From Gimesia maris (GTDB lineage: Bacteria > Planctomycetota > Planctomycetia > Planctomycetales > Planctomycetaceae): a stretch of 64,000 nucleotides of DNA. Each line of letters begins with the position of its first letter. The stretch's first letter is position 1. Of this stretch, positions 47,801-55,354 are shown piece after piece. Under the pieces are notes generated by a model, which made no database searches, was not told the origin of the DNA, and was given only the letters and a program-made list of their open reading frames with translations. Location of the stretch: NCBI RefSeq assembly GCF_008298035.1, contig NZ_CP042910.1:4231001-4295000 (forward strand). Reading direction: 5' to 3'. The position numbers and the translations under genes are program-made.

Positions 47801-48635
47801 CCAGTTTAATATCTATTTCGGAGAAGCCGATCTGGCAAACGCTTTCCAGCGAATCCTGCAGAATCCGGATTCGGTCAGTTGGAATCCCGTGCTGTTCCAG
47901 TCTGAAGTCGCACAGTTGACTGACGGTAATCCGACAAACTTCTATTACTTCGTCGGGAAATTCCTGGAACAGAGAAACAAGTCAGGATTGTCTGAATATT
48001 ATCTGCGCCTGGCTGCGACATCTCCCAAGACGGTGAAATACAACTGCGCACTAGCATCACATCATCTCTATTCACAAAATAAAAAAACAGGCCCCCGTAC
48101 CAAAACAGAATACGATGACTCATTCAGCCCGGCAATTCAGTTGGTCCTTGAGGCACTCAAGCAGAAGAAGCGAGAGAAACTGGATGAAGCGATCAAGACT
48201 CTTGACGAAGCGTTAAAGTTAAAACCGGACCTTGTGATTGCCCTGGTAAACCGTGGCCTGCTCCACGAATCACAGCAGAATTATTCGGCCGCTATCGCCG
48301 ATTATAAAAAAGCGATCGAAATTGAACCCGATTTCTGGCTGCCTTATAACAATCTGGCCTATTTACTGGCTGGCTGCGAACAGGCAGAAATTCGTGATGG
48401 AGCTCAGGCGCTCAAATATGCACAACAGTCATTCGACCTGCTTCCGACAAAGTACTGGGTTAATTATGCGGCGTTAGCAGTCGCCTTTGCTGAATCAGGA
48501 CAATTTAAAGAAGCTGCGGACATGCAGCGTCAGGCATCAGAGCTCGCCCCGGAATCACAAAAAGTCGAAGCTAACCGCAGATGGAGCCTGTTCAACAAGG
48601 GAGAACCCTATCGACGAGCACCAGAGAATGATTAG
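44859..48635 (+). CDS. Large TPR-repeat membrane protein
   Basis: I start at ATG 44859 (MADTDQNPESLEP), which has ggag eight bases upstream; an earlier TTG would add 19 residues without support. The 1258-residue protein has one N-terminal membrane helix (about 31-50, TIVWGLIALALIVVLLEA). A long extracytoplasmic helical region follows, and clear tetratricopeptide repeats lie near the end (ALVNRGLLHESQQNYSAAIA, AIEIEPDFWLPYNNLAYLLA). Earlier TPR-like helices occur at about 360-520 and 700-960. Such proteins act as scaffolds, but no partner is evident. There is no operon partner: the next gene rightward is a decayed gene on the other strand. Confidence 0.78.
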   Translation: MADTDQNPESLEPTSQQALATGKKKRSPIERTIVWGLIALALIVVLLEANARYGYSSTLESLQSRLSQADKNKGQELILKEAKGLVKGFPYGDERLTNKGKQLQYRWPSLFRTFAIELSTGVDDVVLSLETDVKPFDDEQTAPLTAKPFVQRQVLPEKGLSQDYENIPVLADSQFDSQAFGLQGILAEEIIRQAVYISGRDQLQLVTRDASLRGEVRLIENPDTFPVKLRSRISFTGKMDIELERPFKEKPTVFWESETIEFRRESPLESLVEKTEALSRTGFVDFMKAAGYTGKAPEWKAQSTIPEKTLQRLNEWNFISQYTVVQDIHAAIREDGETPERLSVLIRAYANLGSLTEIYWSPAHKVFKARALLYAERLKFRSNASAWALAHRAYARALSGLHETALDDIEAIRAADNKSTAKQQSPPEWTGLIEAYCAYQPEVLDKAVENDELKPLALYLRMLQADPKGNEKQMLAQTEELLKRDPECCRAMDRLSEVNALGIQRMVTEQRLDQLWQPLYQKLQEANLSNTARPVLQTMLPSPLRLLGEEQARMRIIDALKSSPSTEFEPSENALGQLLQEVTFLHLNHKLNVRKGSLAVNVDDFLEQQLPLVKGHPYEFYIAAYTSDQTEAREAYKKLLNSYHPRELGIISNQLVSSSYYKLNQEAYRKLYSEIDKNVDYIYQDLLHQARWFNSMSSQNDNEHYLTTARRMLRVSPHMPETVAMNLRVNQEYAKEHAGELQKKYNTNALVLTALANYFYAAKDDAKTEEILKRRIELAPDASSYTFLANLYYDRGETEKWKPTIEKALTLPSFGLEIPRIHYQLANYHMQKGEWEEAKPHAVKAATSYSGWGLTCAANCYEGLGDLEQSEALVKACSKRYETSVTDWYFWCVRNKTGDLESARRLAEQQLLGNTENSTLSQRMQLGIYQIIQGSKSQAFETFSTAFRKFNNSYCGLHAALLAEDLELPEQRDDLLKQVAGQFNIYFGEADLANAFQRILQNPDSVSWNPVLFQSEVAQLTDGNPTNFYYFVGKFLEQRNKSGLSEYYLRLAATSPKTVKYNCALASHHLYSQNKKTGPRTKTEYDDSFSPAIQLVLEALKQKKREKLDEAIKTLDEALKLKPDLVIALVNRGLLHESQQNYSAAIADYKKAIEIEPDFWLPYNNLAYLLAGCEQAEIRDGAQALKYAQQSFDLLPTKYWVNYAALAVAFAESGQFKEAADMQRQASELAPESQKVEANRRWSLFNKGEPYRRAPEND

Positions 48636-48657
48636 TTAACGCTCTGATAGACAAGTT

Positions 48658-49253
48658 TTATACCTGACTTTCATCGTAGTCCTCTTCTGGTGGATCATTC
48701 CGGAGATCCAGGGGTCCACCGTACCAGATATTGATACCCCCAATCCCGGCCGCCGTAAACAACAGCAGCAGATAACCCAGGTATTACGCCGGGAAACCGT
48801 CAATCAGCCAACCTTGACTGTGTCCAGTTTTCCTGTAGCGTCTCCAAGACCATTTGGACCGTGTATATTAGATCGGGAGACGCTATGGTTAAATGTGACT
48901 CGCTCTGGTAAGCCGGCGACAACAAACGAGACAGAAACAACAAACGTAAAGAACAGCGCCAACCTTCGATACCGGATGCGTTTGCGCCTGTTTTTCTCAG
49001 GCTCGGTTTCCCGTTCAATCGCTTCCTCAACCGCCATCGTGACTTCTGATTTCTACTGATACCAGAGCAGCGCCAGCACAATCGGCTAAACCACGATACA
49101 GAACAACAATCCCAGTCCCGTATCCTCAGGCCCCTCCCCGGCAATCAGCGTATAAGAAAACAGAACGATTCCACCACCAAACAGCAGATGCGTCTGGACT
49201 ACAGGCAGGGAACGCAGAAACCGACCAAACGACTGAGGGGAACTCTCGTTCAT
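48658..49253 (-). pseudogene. Decayed small membrane protein gene(s)
   Basis: The minus strand holds coding-like blocks broken by stops. The first starts ATG 49253: MNESSPQSFGRFLRSLPVVQ, then a membrane segment, an in-frame TAG, and PIVLALLWYQ before another stop. The second (49037-48804) encodes EKNRRKRIRYRRLALFFTFV, a basic stretch and a membrane helix. A third block reads YLGYLLLLFTAAGIGGINIW and ends DPPEEDYDESQV at 48658, after an in-frame TAA. Together they look like one or two short membrane proteins of unknown family disabled by point mutations. The middle block could still be a 77-residue protein. Confidence 0.5.
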
Positions 49254-49282
49254 GTTTGGGGCTCCCGCTAATTGTCACCACG

Positions 49283-49768
49283 CTACTCGATGTCTTCTAT
49301 CTCCACATCGGAAATGACGGTTCCCTCAGGCAGATCTTTTACCTGCTCATGAATCTGTCCCTGAATGCTGATGTAGACTCTGACATCCGACGTCTCATAA
49401 TTTTCCAGCTCGTCATTGCCTCCCAGTACGAGTGGCAGCTGATGGCTGTAAACCTGGTTGGCTTCCAATTCAATTCCCGCTTCCCGGAGTTCCACTATCC
49501 GCGAAGGGAAGAAATGGTCTGTCACAAATTCCATATCTGAGAGCAGATCTTCAAATACAGATCCGTCCTCGGCAACAACTCTGATATGTCCTTCGATCAC
49601 ATCGACAAAATAGACAACCCCCGTTTCGCCCTGCGCAAATAGATCACCCAGCGCGGTCAGCAGCACGGGCCGCATCGGTTCCGGCATCGCCCAGTTCCAG
49701 TCGGAAAGTAGTTCATCCAGGTCAACCCCTTCAGGGTTGATTGTCAGATCGTTCAATGTGATTTCCAT
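49283..49768 (-). CDS. T6SS immunity Tdi1 / DUF1851-type protein
   Basis: ATG 49768 is chosen over 49774 because the gggagg site abuts the first ATG and is six bases from the second. The 161-residue protein matches the Tdi1 C-terminal / DUF1851 layout: LLSDWNWAMPEPMRPVLLTA, LGDLFAQGETGVVYFVDVIEG, then FEDLLSDMEFVTDHFF. In Agrobacterium, Tdi1 protects against the DNase effector Tde1. The C-terminal third (about 95-161) is acidic and not part of the usual domain. No effector gene is adjacent, so it is an orphan immunity gene or a housekeeping relative. The function is inferred from domain resemblance only. Confidence 0.7.
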   Translation of the reverse strand: MEITLNDLTINPEGVDLDELLSDWNWAMPEPMRPVLLTALGDLFAQGETGVVYFVDVIEGHIRVVAEDGSVFEDLLSDMEFVTDHFFPSRIVELREAGIELEANQVYSHQLPLVLGGNDELENYETSDVRVYISIQGQIHEQVKDLPEGTVISDVEIEDIE

Positions 49769-49939
49769 TGTCATCCTCCCATCAGAGGTTATCGTAATTA
49801 ATAAATCTCTTAAAGCAGAGAATTGAATAGTGCGGTCACGTTAACACGTCTATTTTCAGAGTGCAAATGACTTTTTGGGATTCTTTCTGCAGAATCCAGT
49901 CATTTATTGATTTTAGAAATCACTACAAAGAATGCCCTG

Positions 49940-50965
49940 TCAGGAAGGATCACGCAGGCGTTTCAAAGGCACTTTCAAAAAATGAACCCCCTCCCGGTTC
50001 ATGAACACCGTGCCCACATGCTGGTCATCTACCTGAATCGTTCGCGCAGAATAATAGCGGGCTGCGACAGGCGTGTCAGGCAGCAGAACGACAGTCCGAC
50101 GTGCATCCCATGTTTGCCCATCATCGATCGACAGATTGAAACTCAGTCCCTGATTCTTCTGTCCCCTGCCCCACGTCACCAGCACGCGACCATCAGAGAG
50201 TGTCGTCAGATACCGACCTTCCGCATTGTCCCGTTGATCGGGAATCGCCGGAAATCTTTTGACGGGTGTCCAGTGCTGTCCTTCATCATTCGAACGCAAA
50301 AGCACAGGCCCCATCGCCAGAAAGGAACCATTGGCGGTCCGCACAATCTGCTGAAACTCATATTGAACTCCGTCTGACCCCTCCAATGGATATTCTTCAA
50401 GAATACCGGTCTCTGGATCATACAATCGAGGCACTCCCACACGCAGCGGTAACAGCCAGCGCCCTCTGTTCCAGGGCAACACATTATGCCGCACCGCTCC
50501 CAGATGCCTGCCGTCAACCGGTCCGATCAGTCGCTGCTCACTCCAACTGCGCCCCTGATCCTCACTGAGGGTATACAGCAGGGCCCGCTCGTAATAACCG
50601 TCTTTCACTTTATCATCGGCAATATAGTTCCAGGTGACCAGAATGCGACCATCGGGTAAGCAATCAGCGGTTCCAGGATAGACTTCATACTTTTTCACTT
50701 CGCGAATGTTTGCCGGTCGCTTTGCCGATGTTTCAATCGCCTGGGGCGTGGACCAGGTTGCGCCCTGATCGTCCGATCGCGAACACATCAGCACATTCGC
50801 CCCTTTATAAACGACAATCAACGTTCCATCCTGGGACCTACAGATCGACGGATGAATGTGCCCCTGGATACGCTGTGCCAGAATCGAAACCGGTTTGTCC
50901 GCTGCAGCAATCCCCTGCTGAAAAAAGAGACACGTCATCAACAGTATCAAGCGAAGTGAAACCAT
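49940..50965 (-). CDS. Secreted sialidase-fold (exo-alpha-sialidase type) protein
   Basis: The 341-residue protein is a six-bladed propeller of the sialidase type. It has four Asp boxes (SRSDDQGATW, SEDQGRSW, SNDEGQHW, SIDDGQTW) and HPSICRSQDGTLIVVYKG near the N-terminus. ATG 50965 is preferred to the TTG at 50989: aaaagg lies eight bases upstream, and a clean signal peptide follows (LRLILLMTCLFFQQGIAAA). The TTG, if used, would overlap the stop of the upstream ceramidase-type gene. The Asp-box fold alone does not prove sialic acid as substrate; many planctomycete members are uncharacterised. It is the last gene of the minus-strand cluster starting at 55042. Confidence 0.82.
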   Translation of the reverse strand: MVSLRLILLMTCLFFQQGIAAADKPVSILAQRIQGHIHPSICRSQDGTLIVVYKGANVLMCSRSDDQGATWSTPQAIETSAKRPANIREVKKYEVYPGTADCLPDGRILVTWNYIADDKVKDGYYERALLYTLSEDQGRSWSEQRLIGPVDGRHLGAVRHNVLPWNRGRWLLPLRVGVPRLYDPETGILEEYPLEGSDGVQYEFQQIVRTANGSFLAMGPVLLRSNDEGQHWTPVKRFPAIPDQRDNAEGRYLTTLSDGRVLVTWGRGQKNQGLSFNLSIDDGQTWDARRTVVLLPDTPVAARYYSARTIQVDDQHVGTVFMNREGVHFLKVPLKRLRDPS

Positions 50966-50985
50966 ATCTGCAGCCTTTTCTGAGT

Positions 50986-52464
50986 TCAATCTGTCCTGTT
51001 TTTGGTCGCAGCTTCCCGCAACAGTTTCACTGCTGCTTCCACCAGCATTTCCCCACTGCCTGGCTGCACATTCGAGTTCGTCACTTCATAACTGCCTCCC
51101 GCATAGGCGGCCCGGTGGGGAATGTAAATCGTTTCGACCGTATTGGACAATTCTACAATCATTGTGGTCTTAAAAGGGGAAGCCTGTTTGATTGCCAGTC
51201 CCAGTTCGACAAACACTTCGCCGGGCAGACAGACGATGGCCACCTCATCTCCCATTGTCATCACCGTCACATCCACGGGCAACGACTCACCCGCGCCGGC
51301 CAATGAACGACTCAGTCCCCAGGTGATATGCTCAATTGTTTTGGCATGCGGTTGTTTGTGCCGAATCTGATCGAGGATCATTTTTTTATAAGCGGTCACA
51401 TGATCAAAGAAATCGACCTTTCCTCCTTTGTGTGCTATTTCCAGGATTTTGATGGATCGTGCGACCTCCTCCGGTGACGCATCCTGCAGAGGCAGATTCA
51501 CAACCTGAGAGCCGACTGTTAAAGTGGTATTTTTTAGTGGAGTTAATTTCTCAAGTTGCTCCGTGACCGAAGTTCCCAGTGACTTTCCAATAAAATCGAC
51601 TTTATTTCGGACAGGTGATGCTGGATTGGAATGATTGATATCGCCACAACAACCGGTGCCGAAGATCGAAATTACATCCGGTCCGAGCGTTTCACGCAAA
51701 CTCTGTTCGATAAAATAAGGATAGTCGGCACTCCACTTCATTCCGCCCACCGTATCAAGGTGCAAAGCAAAATTACTGATCACCCCCTGTTTTTTCCCAC
51801 TCTCCCGATCGGTAATTGCCAGTAGACCGATTTCAGTATCGATGGGTCCTGCAGCACGAATCACTTCCGGGTTCTTCAATGACTGCCAGGTTTTCACACT
51901 CCCGTCACGCATCACAAAGCGACGGTTGAATGAGACCGGCGTCTGTTGTATCGCACTCCCGGTTGTCAGAGCTGCCGGTTTTACATTCTCATTCGCCTGC
52001 TCGATAGCCGTTACCGGCCCGTTGATCAGTTTTTCTATGTATTCTTTGCGAAGTTTCTCCTGCGACTCCTTTCCCAGGTACAGATACAGCTCCTTCATAT
52101 AGTCAGGTGCGGTATGGGAATGTGTAGCAGCAATCACGATATTCTCAGCGGGAATCCCCGTTTTCTCAGACGCAATCCTGCGCACTTCTTTTGATAGATC
52201 CGTGGCGATACCAATCAAATCGCAGACCACAAGCACCGCTGCAGTATCTCCTTCGCGAAACACCACCGCTTTGGCTTTCAGTGGATCGATGGTTCCCTCA
52301 GCCAGTCGCTCGTGATAATAACCGGCCATCGGAAAACCAACCGGTGGCGTGATATCGATCTCCGCGACTCCCACCTGTATTCCAGTCTTGAAATCCGCAG
52401 CGCTGACGACGAAGCCAGACAACAGAATACTAAACAAAACTAAGATTCGAACAATAGACAACAT
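50986..52464 (-). CDS. Neutral/alkaline ceramidase-type protein
   Basis: The 492-residue protein has a signal peptide (MLSIVRILVLFSILLSGFVV) and the N-terminal domain of neutral/alkaline non-lysosomal ceramidases: QVGVAEIDITPPVGFPMAGY, VVCDLIGI, AATHSHTAPDYM (zinc His pair) and GTGCCGDINHSNP. It is shorter than full ceramidases (about 650-780 aa) and lacks their C-terminal domain, as is common for planctomycete paralogs, so amide hydrolysis of ceramide is not assured. I start at the Met at 52464 because the 20 residues before it do not look like a leader. The stop lies within or against the sialidase-type gene, and the SGNH gene lies just upstream. Confidence 0.82.
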   Translation of the reverse strand: MLSIVRILVLFSILLSGFVVSAADFKTGIQVGVAEIDITPPVGFPMAGYYHERLAEGTIDPLKAKAVVFREGDTAAVLVVCDLIGIATDLSKEVRRIASEKTGIPAENIVIAATHSHTAPDYMKELYLYLGKESQEKLRKEYIEKLINGPVTAIEQANENVKPAALTTGSAIQQTPVSFNRRFVMRDGSVKTWQSLKNPEVIRAAGPIDTEIGLLAITDRESGKKQGVISNFALHLDTVGGMKWSADYPYFIEQSLRETLGPDVISIFGTGCCGDINHSNPASPVRNKVDFIGKSLGTSVTEQLEKLTPLKNTTLTVGSQVVNLPLQDASPEEVARSIKILEIAHKGGKVDFFDHVTAYKKMILDQIRHKQPHAKTIEHITWGLSRSLAGAGESLPVDVTVMTMGDEVAIVCLPGEVFVELGLAIKQASPFKTTMIVELSNTVETIYIPHRAAYAGGSYEVTNSNVQPGSGEMLVEAAVKLLREAATKNRTD

Positions 52465-52526
52465 GGAACAGGTGCCCTTAGTAATATGTGCCAAGTGATG
52501 GTTTATAGAAAAGGAAAGTGTCAACG

Positions 52527-53510
52527 CTAGTCATCACGCAGCGTTTTGAACTGCTGGTAACTCTTCCAGGCAATTCGCTGCAGATCGGCTCGATCTTTGG
52601 CAGAGAACATTGTGGTTATCGGGTTCCCATCCCGGTCCTTCGTCCGGTCTTTATTATCGAAATAACGGATGTCGGTAATTGAATCCACGGGTAAGCCTTC
52701 CGGACTGCGATCAAACAAAGCTGCATACAGACAGCAGGCCGTCAGATACGCCATCGTCTGATTGAGATGAGCATCGTTGATGAACCGCAGCGTCAAATCT
52801 GGACGTTCCGTCTGACAATGGAAGCCTGCCAGCGACATCGGAGCCGCACTCGCATCGACTTGTTTTGCCAGTGCCGCAATCGCTTTTGCTTTCTGCATGA
52901 CAGCCGCAGCAGCAACAGGGGGATTTTTTAAAGCCTTCGCGTTCTGAGTATTTGGCGTCGTTTCATACAGAATCACACGGGCCCCCTGCTTTTTCGCCAG
53001 TTCTGCAAATCGGGGAGCATACTGAGCATATAGCGAGTCAGCTCCTTTCAGGTCATCACGGTATGATTGCAGAACGACGACATCCCACTTGGGATGTTCT
53101 GCATCCAGTTCCTTGAGTAACTTCTGATGTCGTTTCAACGCGGCTGCCGCGTAACGATTCCGGGGATCTTTCGCATCCTTCTGCAGACCGGTAATCGTCT
53201 GCTTCTCTTCCTCGGACGTCAGTTCATCCAGCTTGACATAATTTTGAGAACCCAGATTCCAGTGATCCACCAGGCGTCGCCCGCCATAAATCACCGTGGT
53301 AGGCTTGAAAGTCAGCTTCGGATGGCCTGCTTCTGCCATTTTTTTGACGACCTGCGCCAGATTGTGTCGTGCCGTGTAACTGTTTCCGATAAAGAGCACA
53401 TTCAGCGTCTCTTTTTGATCCGACTCCGCAGCATCAGCATCTGACTTCATGTAAACAGAAATGAAACAGAGACACAGAATTGAGGTAAGCATTCGCAATT
53501 TGATTTTCAT
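52527..53510 (-). CDS. Secreted SGNH/GDSL-type hydrolase
   Basis: The 327-residue protein has a signal peptide (LTSILCLCFISVYMKSDADA). The block I motif is LNVLFIGNSYTARHNL, with the nucleophilic Ser in GNSYT as in DUF4886/SGNH proteins. VVVLQSYRDDLKG and a closing DAHLNQTMAYLTACCLY with the Asp-xx-His pair complete the triad. Such enzymes remove acyl or acetyl esters, often from carbohydrates; the substrate here is unknown. The stop lies 62 bp before the ceramidase-type start, and the sulfatase gene is 107 bp upstream, so the cluster is likely cotranscribed. Confidence 0.8.
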   Translation of the reverse strand: MKIKLRMLTSILCLCFISVYMKSDADAAESDQKETLNVLFIGNSYTARHNLAQVVKKMAEAGHPKLTFKPTTVIYGGRRLVDHWNLGSQNYVKLDELTSEEEKQTITGLQKDAKDPRNRYAAAALKRHQKLLKELDAEHPKWDVVVLQSYRDDLKGADSLYAQYAPRFAELAKKQGARVILYETTPNTQNAKALKNPPVAAAAVMQKAKAIAALAKQVDASAAPMSLAGFHCQTERPDLTLRFINDAHLNQTMAYLTACCLYAALFDRSPEGLPVDSITDIRYFDNKDRTKDRDGNPITTMFSAKDRADLQRIAWKSYQQFKTLRDD

Positions 53511-53617
53511 GTTTCGATCTCGTTACAGGCGTGGCAGAATCTAGAGGAAAATGACCTTCTTATTATGAGCAGACATCAGTTCCGAGTCAAAGGACTTAGT
53601 ATTGAACACTCCTATGC

Positions 53618-55042
53618 TTACCTTTTCGCTTCCGGACGCCACGTCGGATCGCCAGCGTCGGCTGGCAGATTCCGGTTCCATTCAACAACGGCCTGCTTCA
53701 GACGCGCAACAATTTCCGGGTAATCGTCTGCCCGATTCTGCGTTTCGGATACATCTGCTTCCAGATCATACAGTTGAACGCCGTTTCCATCGTAGTTCAC
53801 ATACAACTTCCATTTCCCGTCGCGCACCGCCAGATCGGGATTCGGTTCCTGTTTCGTCCCCGGTCGATCTGGAGGACGACGCCAGAAAATGGGAGCGTTA
53901 CGCCCCGTTTCACTTTTACCCAGTAACGTTTCCGACAGGTCTTCACCGTCCAGCGTGATACCGGATGGCAATTCCGTTCCCGTCAACGTATAAAGGGAAC
54001 GGTTCACATCGAGCGCACAGAGAACAGATTTCGTATTCGTAGTGCCGACTGCGTCAGAAGCCACCAGCCCGGGTCCCCACACAATCAACGGCGAACGGAC
54101 TCCCCCTTCATACAGCCAGGTCTTTGCACCCCGTAACGGTTCGGCCAGGCCTGCGCCTTCTTCCGGTCCATTATCCGATGCGATCAGAATCAGCGTATTG
54201 TTCTTCAGACGCTTATCGTTATGCACCCGGTCAAACAGCAGTCCCAACTGCTGGTCCATGGCATCCAGCACAGCATAATACAAGGCCCGTTTACTCTCAT
54301 CAGTGGCGTCGCGCAGAATTTCGGGAGGAAAGAAGGGAGAGTGCACATCGTCGGGCCAGAGATTCAGGAAGAAAGGTTGACCGGTTGCCTCGGCATGATC
54401 AATAAAAGTCAACGCCTCTTTCACAAAAGCAGCTGTCACCACAGAACGGTCTTCCCAGTAAATCGGTCCTTGACCAAGATCGGCAGAACCCAGGTCATGT
54501 TTCTTCGGCGGCTTACCATCATAGGCATCTTTTAAAGGGAGTACTCGCGGCCCGAGTCCTTCAAAATTCGTCAGGCTGCGATCAAAACCGTATTTCGTAA
54601 TCAACGGCGCATTCCCGACGTCTCTCTGCCCTCCCATATGCCATTTGCCGAAGTGCCCCGTCGCATAGCCAGCCTGATTCAGTTCGCGTGCCAGTACAGG
54701 AGCGGCTGGATCCAGCCACTGTGCCAGACCGCGTTCCCGATTGACTTTGCGACGCGCCAGGTAAGAAGTGATCTTCCACCGTTGTGGATACTGTCCCGTC
54801 GTCAGAGCGACCCGCGACGGCGAACAAATGGGAGAGTTCACATAGAAATTAGTAAAACGCAGACCTTCACTCGCCAGACGATCAATATTTTTCGTTTGAG
54901 TCACCTTCCCTCCATAACAGGAGAGATCACTCCAGCCCATGTCATCAATGAACACGGTAATAATATTGGGTTTTGACGATTCAGCATGAACGAGCGTCGT
55001 CAACAGTTGCAGAAACAGAAGCACTCGTAAAAGATTTCGCAT
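53618..55042 (-). CDS. Formylglycine-dependent sulfatase
   Basis: Sulfatases remove sulfate esters from glycans and lipids. The 474-residue protein has a signal peptide (MRNLLRVLLFLQLLTTLVHA) and the N-terminal metal-binding VFIDDMGWSDLSCYGG. The maturation site is ICSPSRVALTTGQYP, where Cys73 is converted to formylglycine. Later motifs are GHFGKWHMGG, NLWPDDVHSPFFPP and IASDNGPEEGAG with the second metal-binding Asp-Asn. The maturation enzyme gene is not in this window. It is first in a minus-strand cluster with SGNH hydrolase, ceramidase-type and sialidase-type genes and divergent from another sulfatase. Confidence 0.93.
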   Translation of the reverse strand: MRNLLRVLLFLQLLTTLVHAESSKPNIITVFIDDMGWSDLSCYGGKVTQTKNIDRLASEGLRFTNFYVNSPICSPSRVALTTGQYPQRWKITSYLARRKVNRERGLAQWLDPAAPVLARELNQAGYATGHFGKWHMGGQRDVGNAPLITKYGFDRSLTNFEGLGPRVLPLKDAYDGKPPKKHDLGSADLGQGPIYWEDRSVVTAAFVKEALTFIDHAEATGQPFFLNLWPDDVHSPFFPPEILRDATDESKRALYYAVLDAMDQQLGLLFDRVHNDKRLKNNTLILIASDNGPEEGAGLAEPLRGAKTWLYEGGVRSPLIVWGPGLVASDAVGTTNTKSVLCALDVNRSLYTLTGTELPSGITLDGEDLSETLLGKSETGRNAPIFWRRPPDRPGTKQEPNPDLAVRDGKWKLYVNYDGNGVQLYDLEADVSETQNRADDYPEIVARLKQAVVEWNRNLPADAGDPTWRPEAKR

Positions 55043-55354
55043 GAAATTTACCCTGGTGTCGATAACCCGTGTAGTTAAGGCAAAAAAGAACTCTACGCTT
55101 TTTTCCTAATCGTTTTTCACAGTATGAGTCAACGCGTTTATTTTAACAGCTCACCAGCGAACTTTACATCAGCTGATCCGAATCATACTCCCCTTTTTTA
55201 ACCTCAATTACTAAATCAATGAAGATCATCTATTGGAGAAAACAGTTTTCAACTCGAGTGTAGTTTCCACCTCTGTAGACTGGTAGAATATGTCCCCAGC
55301 AGATCGTTATTCTCAGTTGACCACCATGCAGCGCTCACTATTCAGAGGGATAAT
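55043..55354. other. Divergent intergenic region between two sulfatase genes
   Basis: This 312-bp AT-rich stretch must contain the promoters of the leftward sulfatase cluster and the rightward sulfatase. I see no gene and no clear palindromic operator. Confidence 0.5.
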
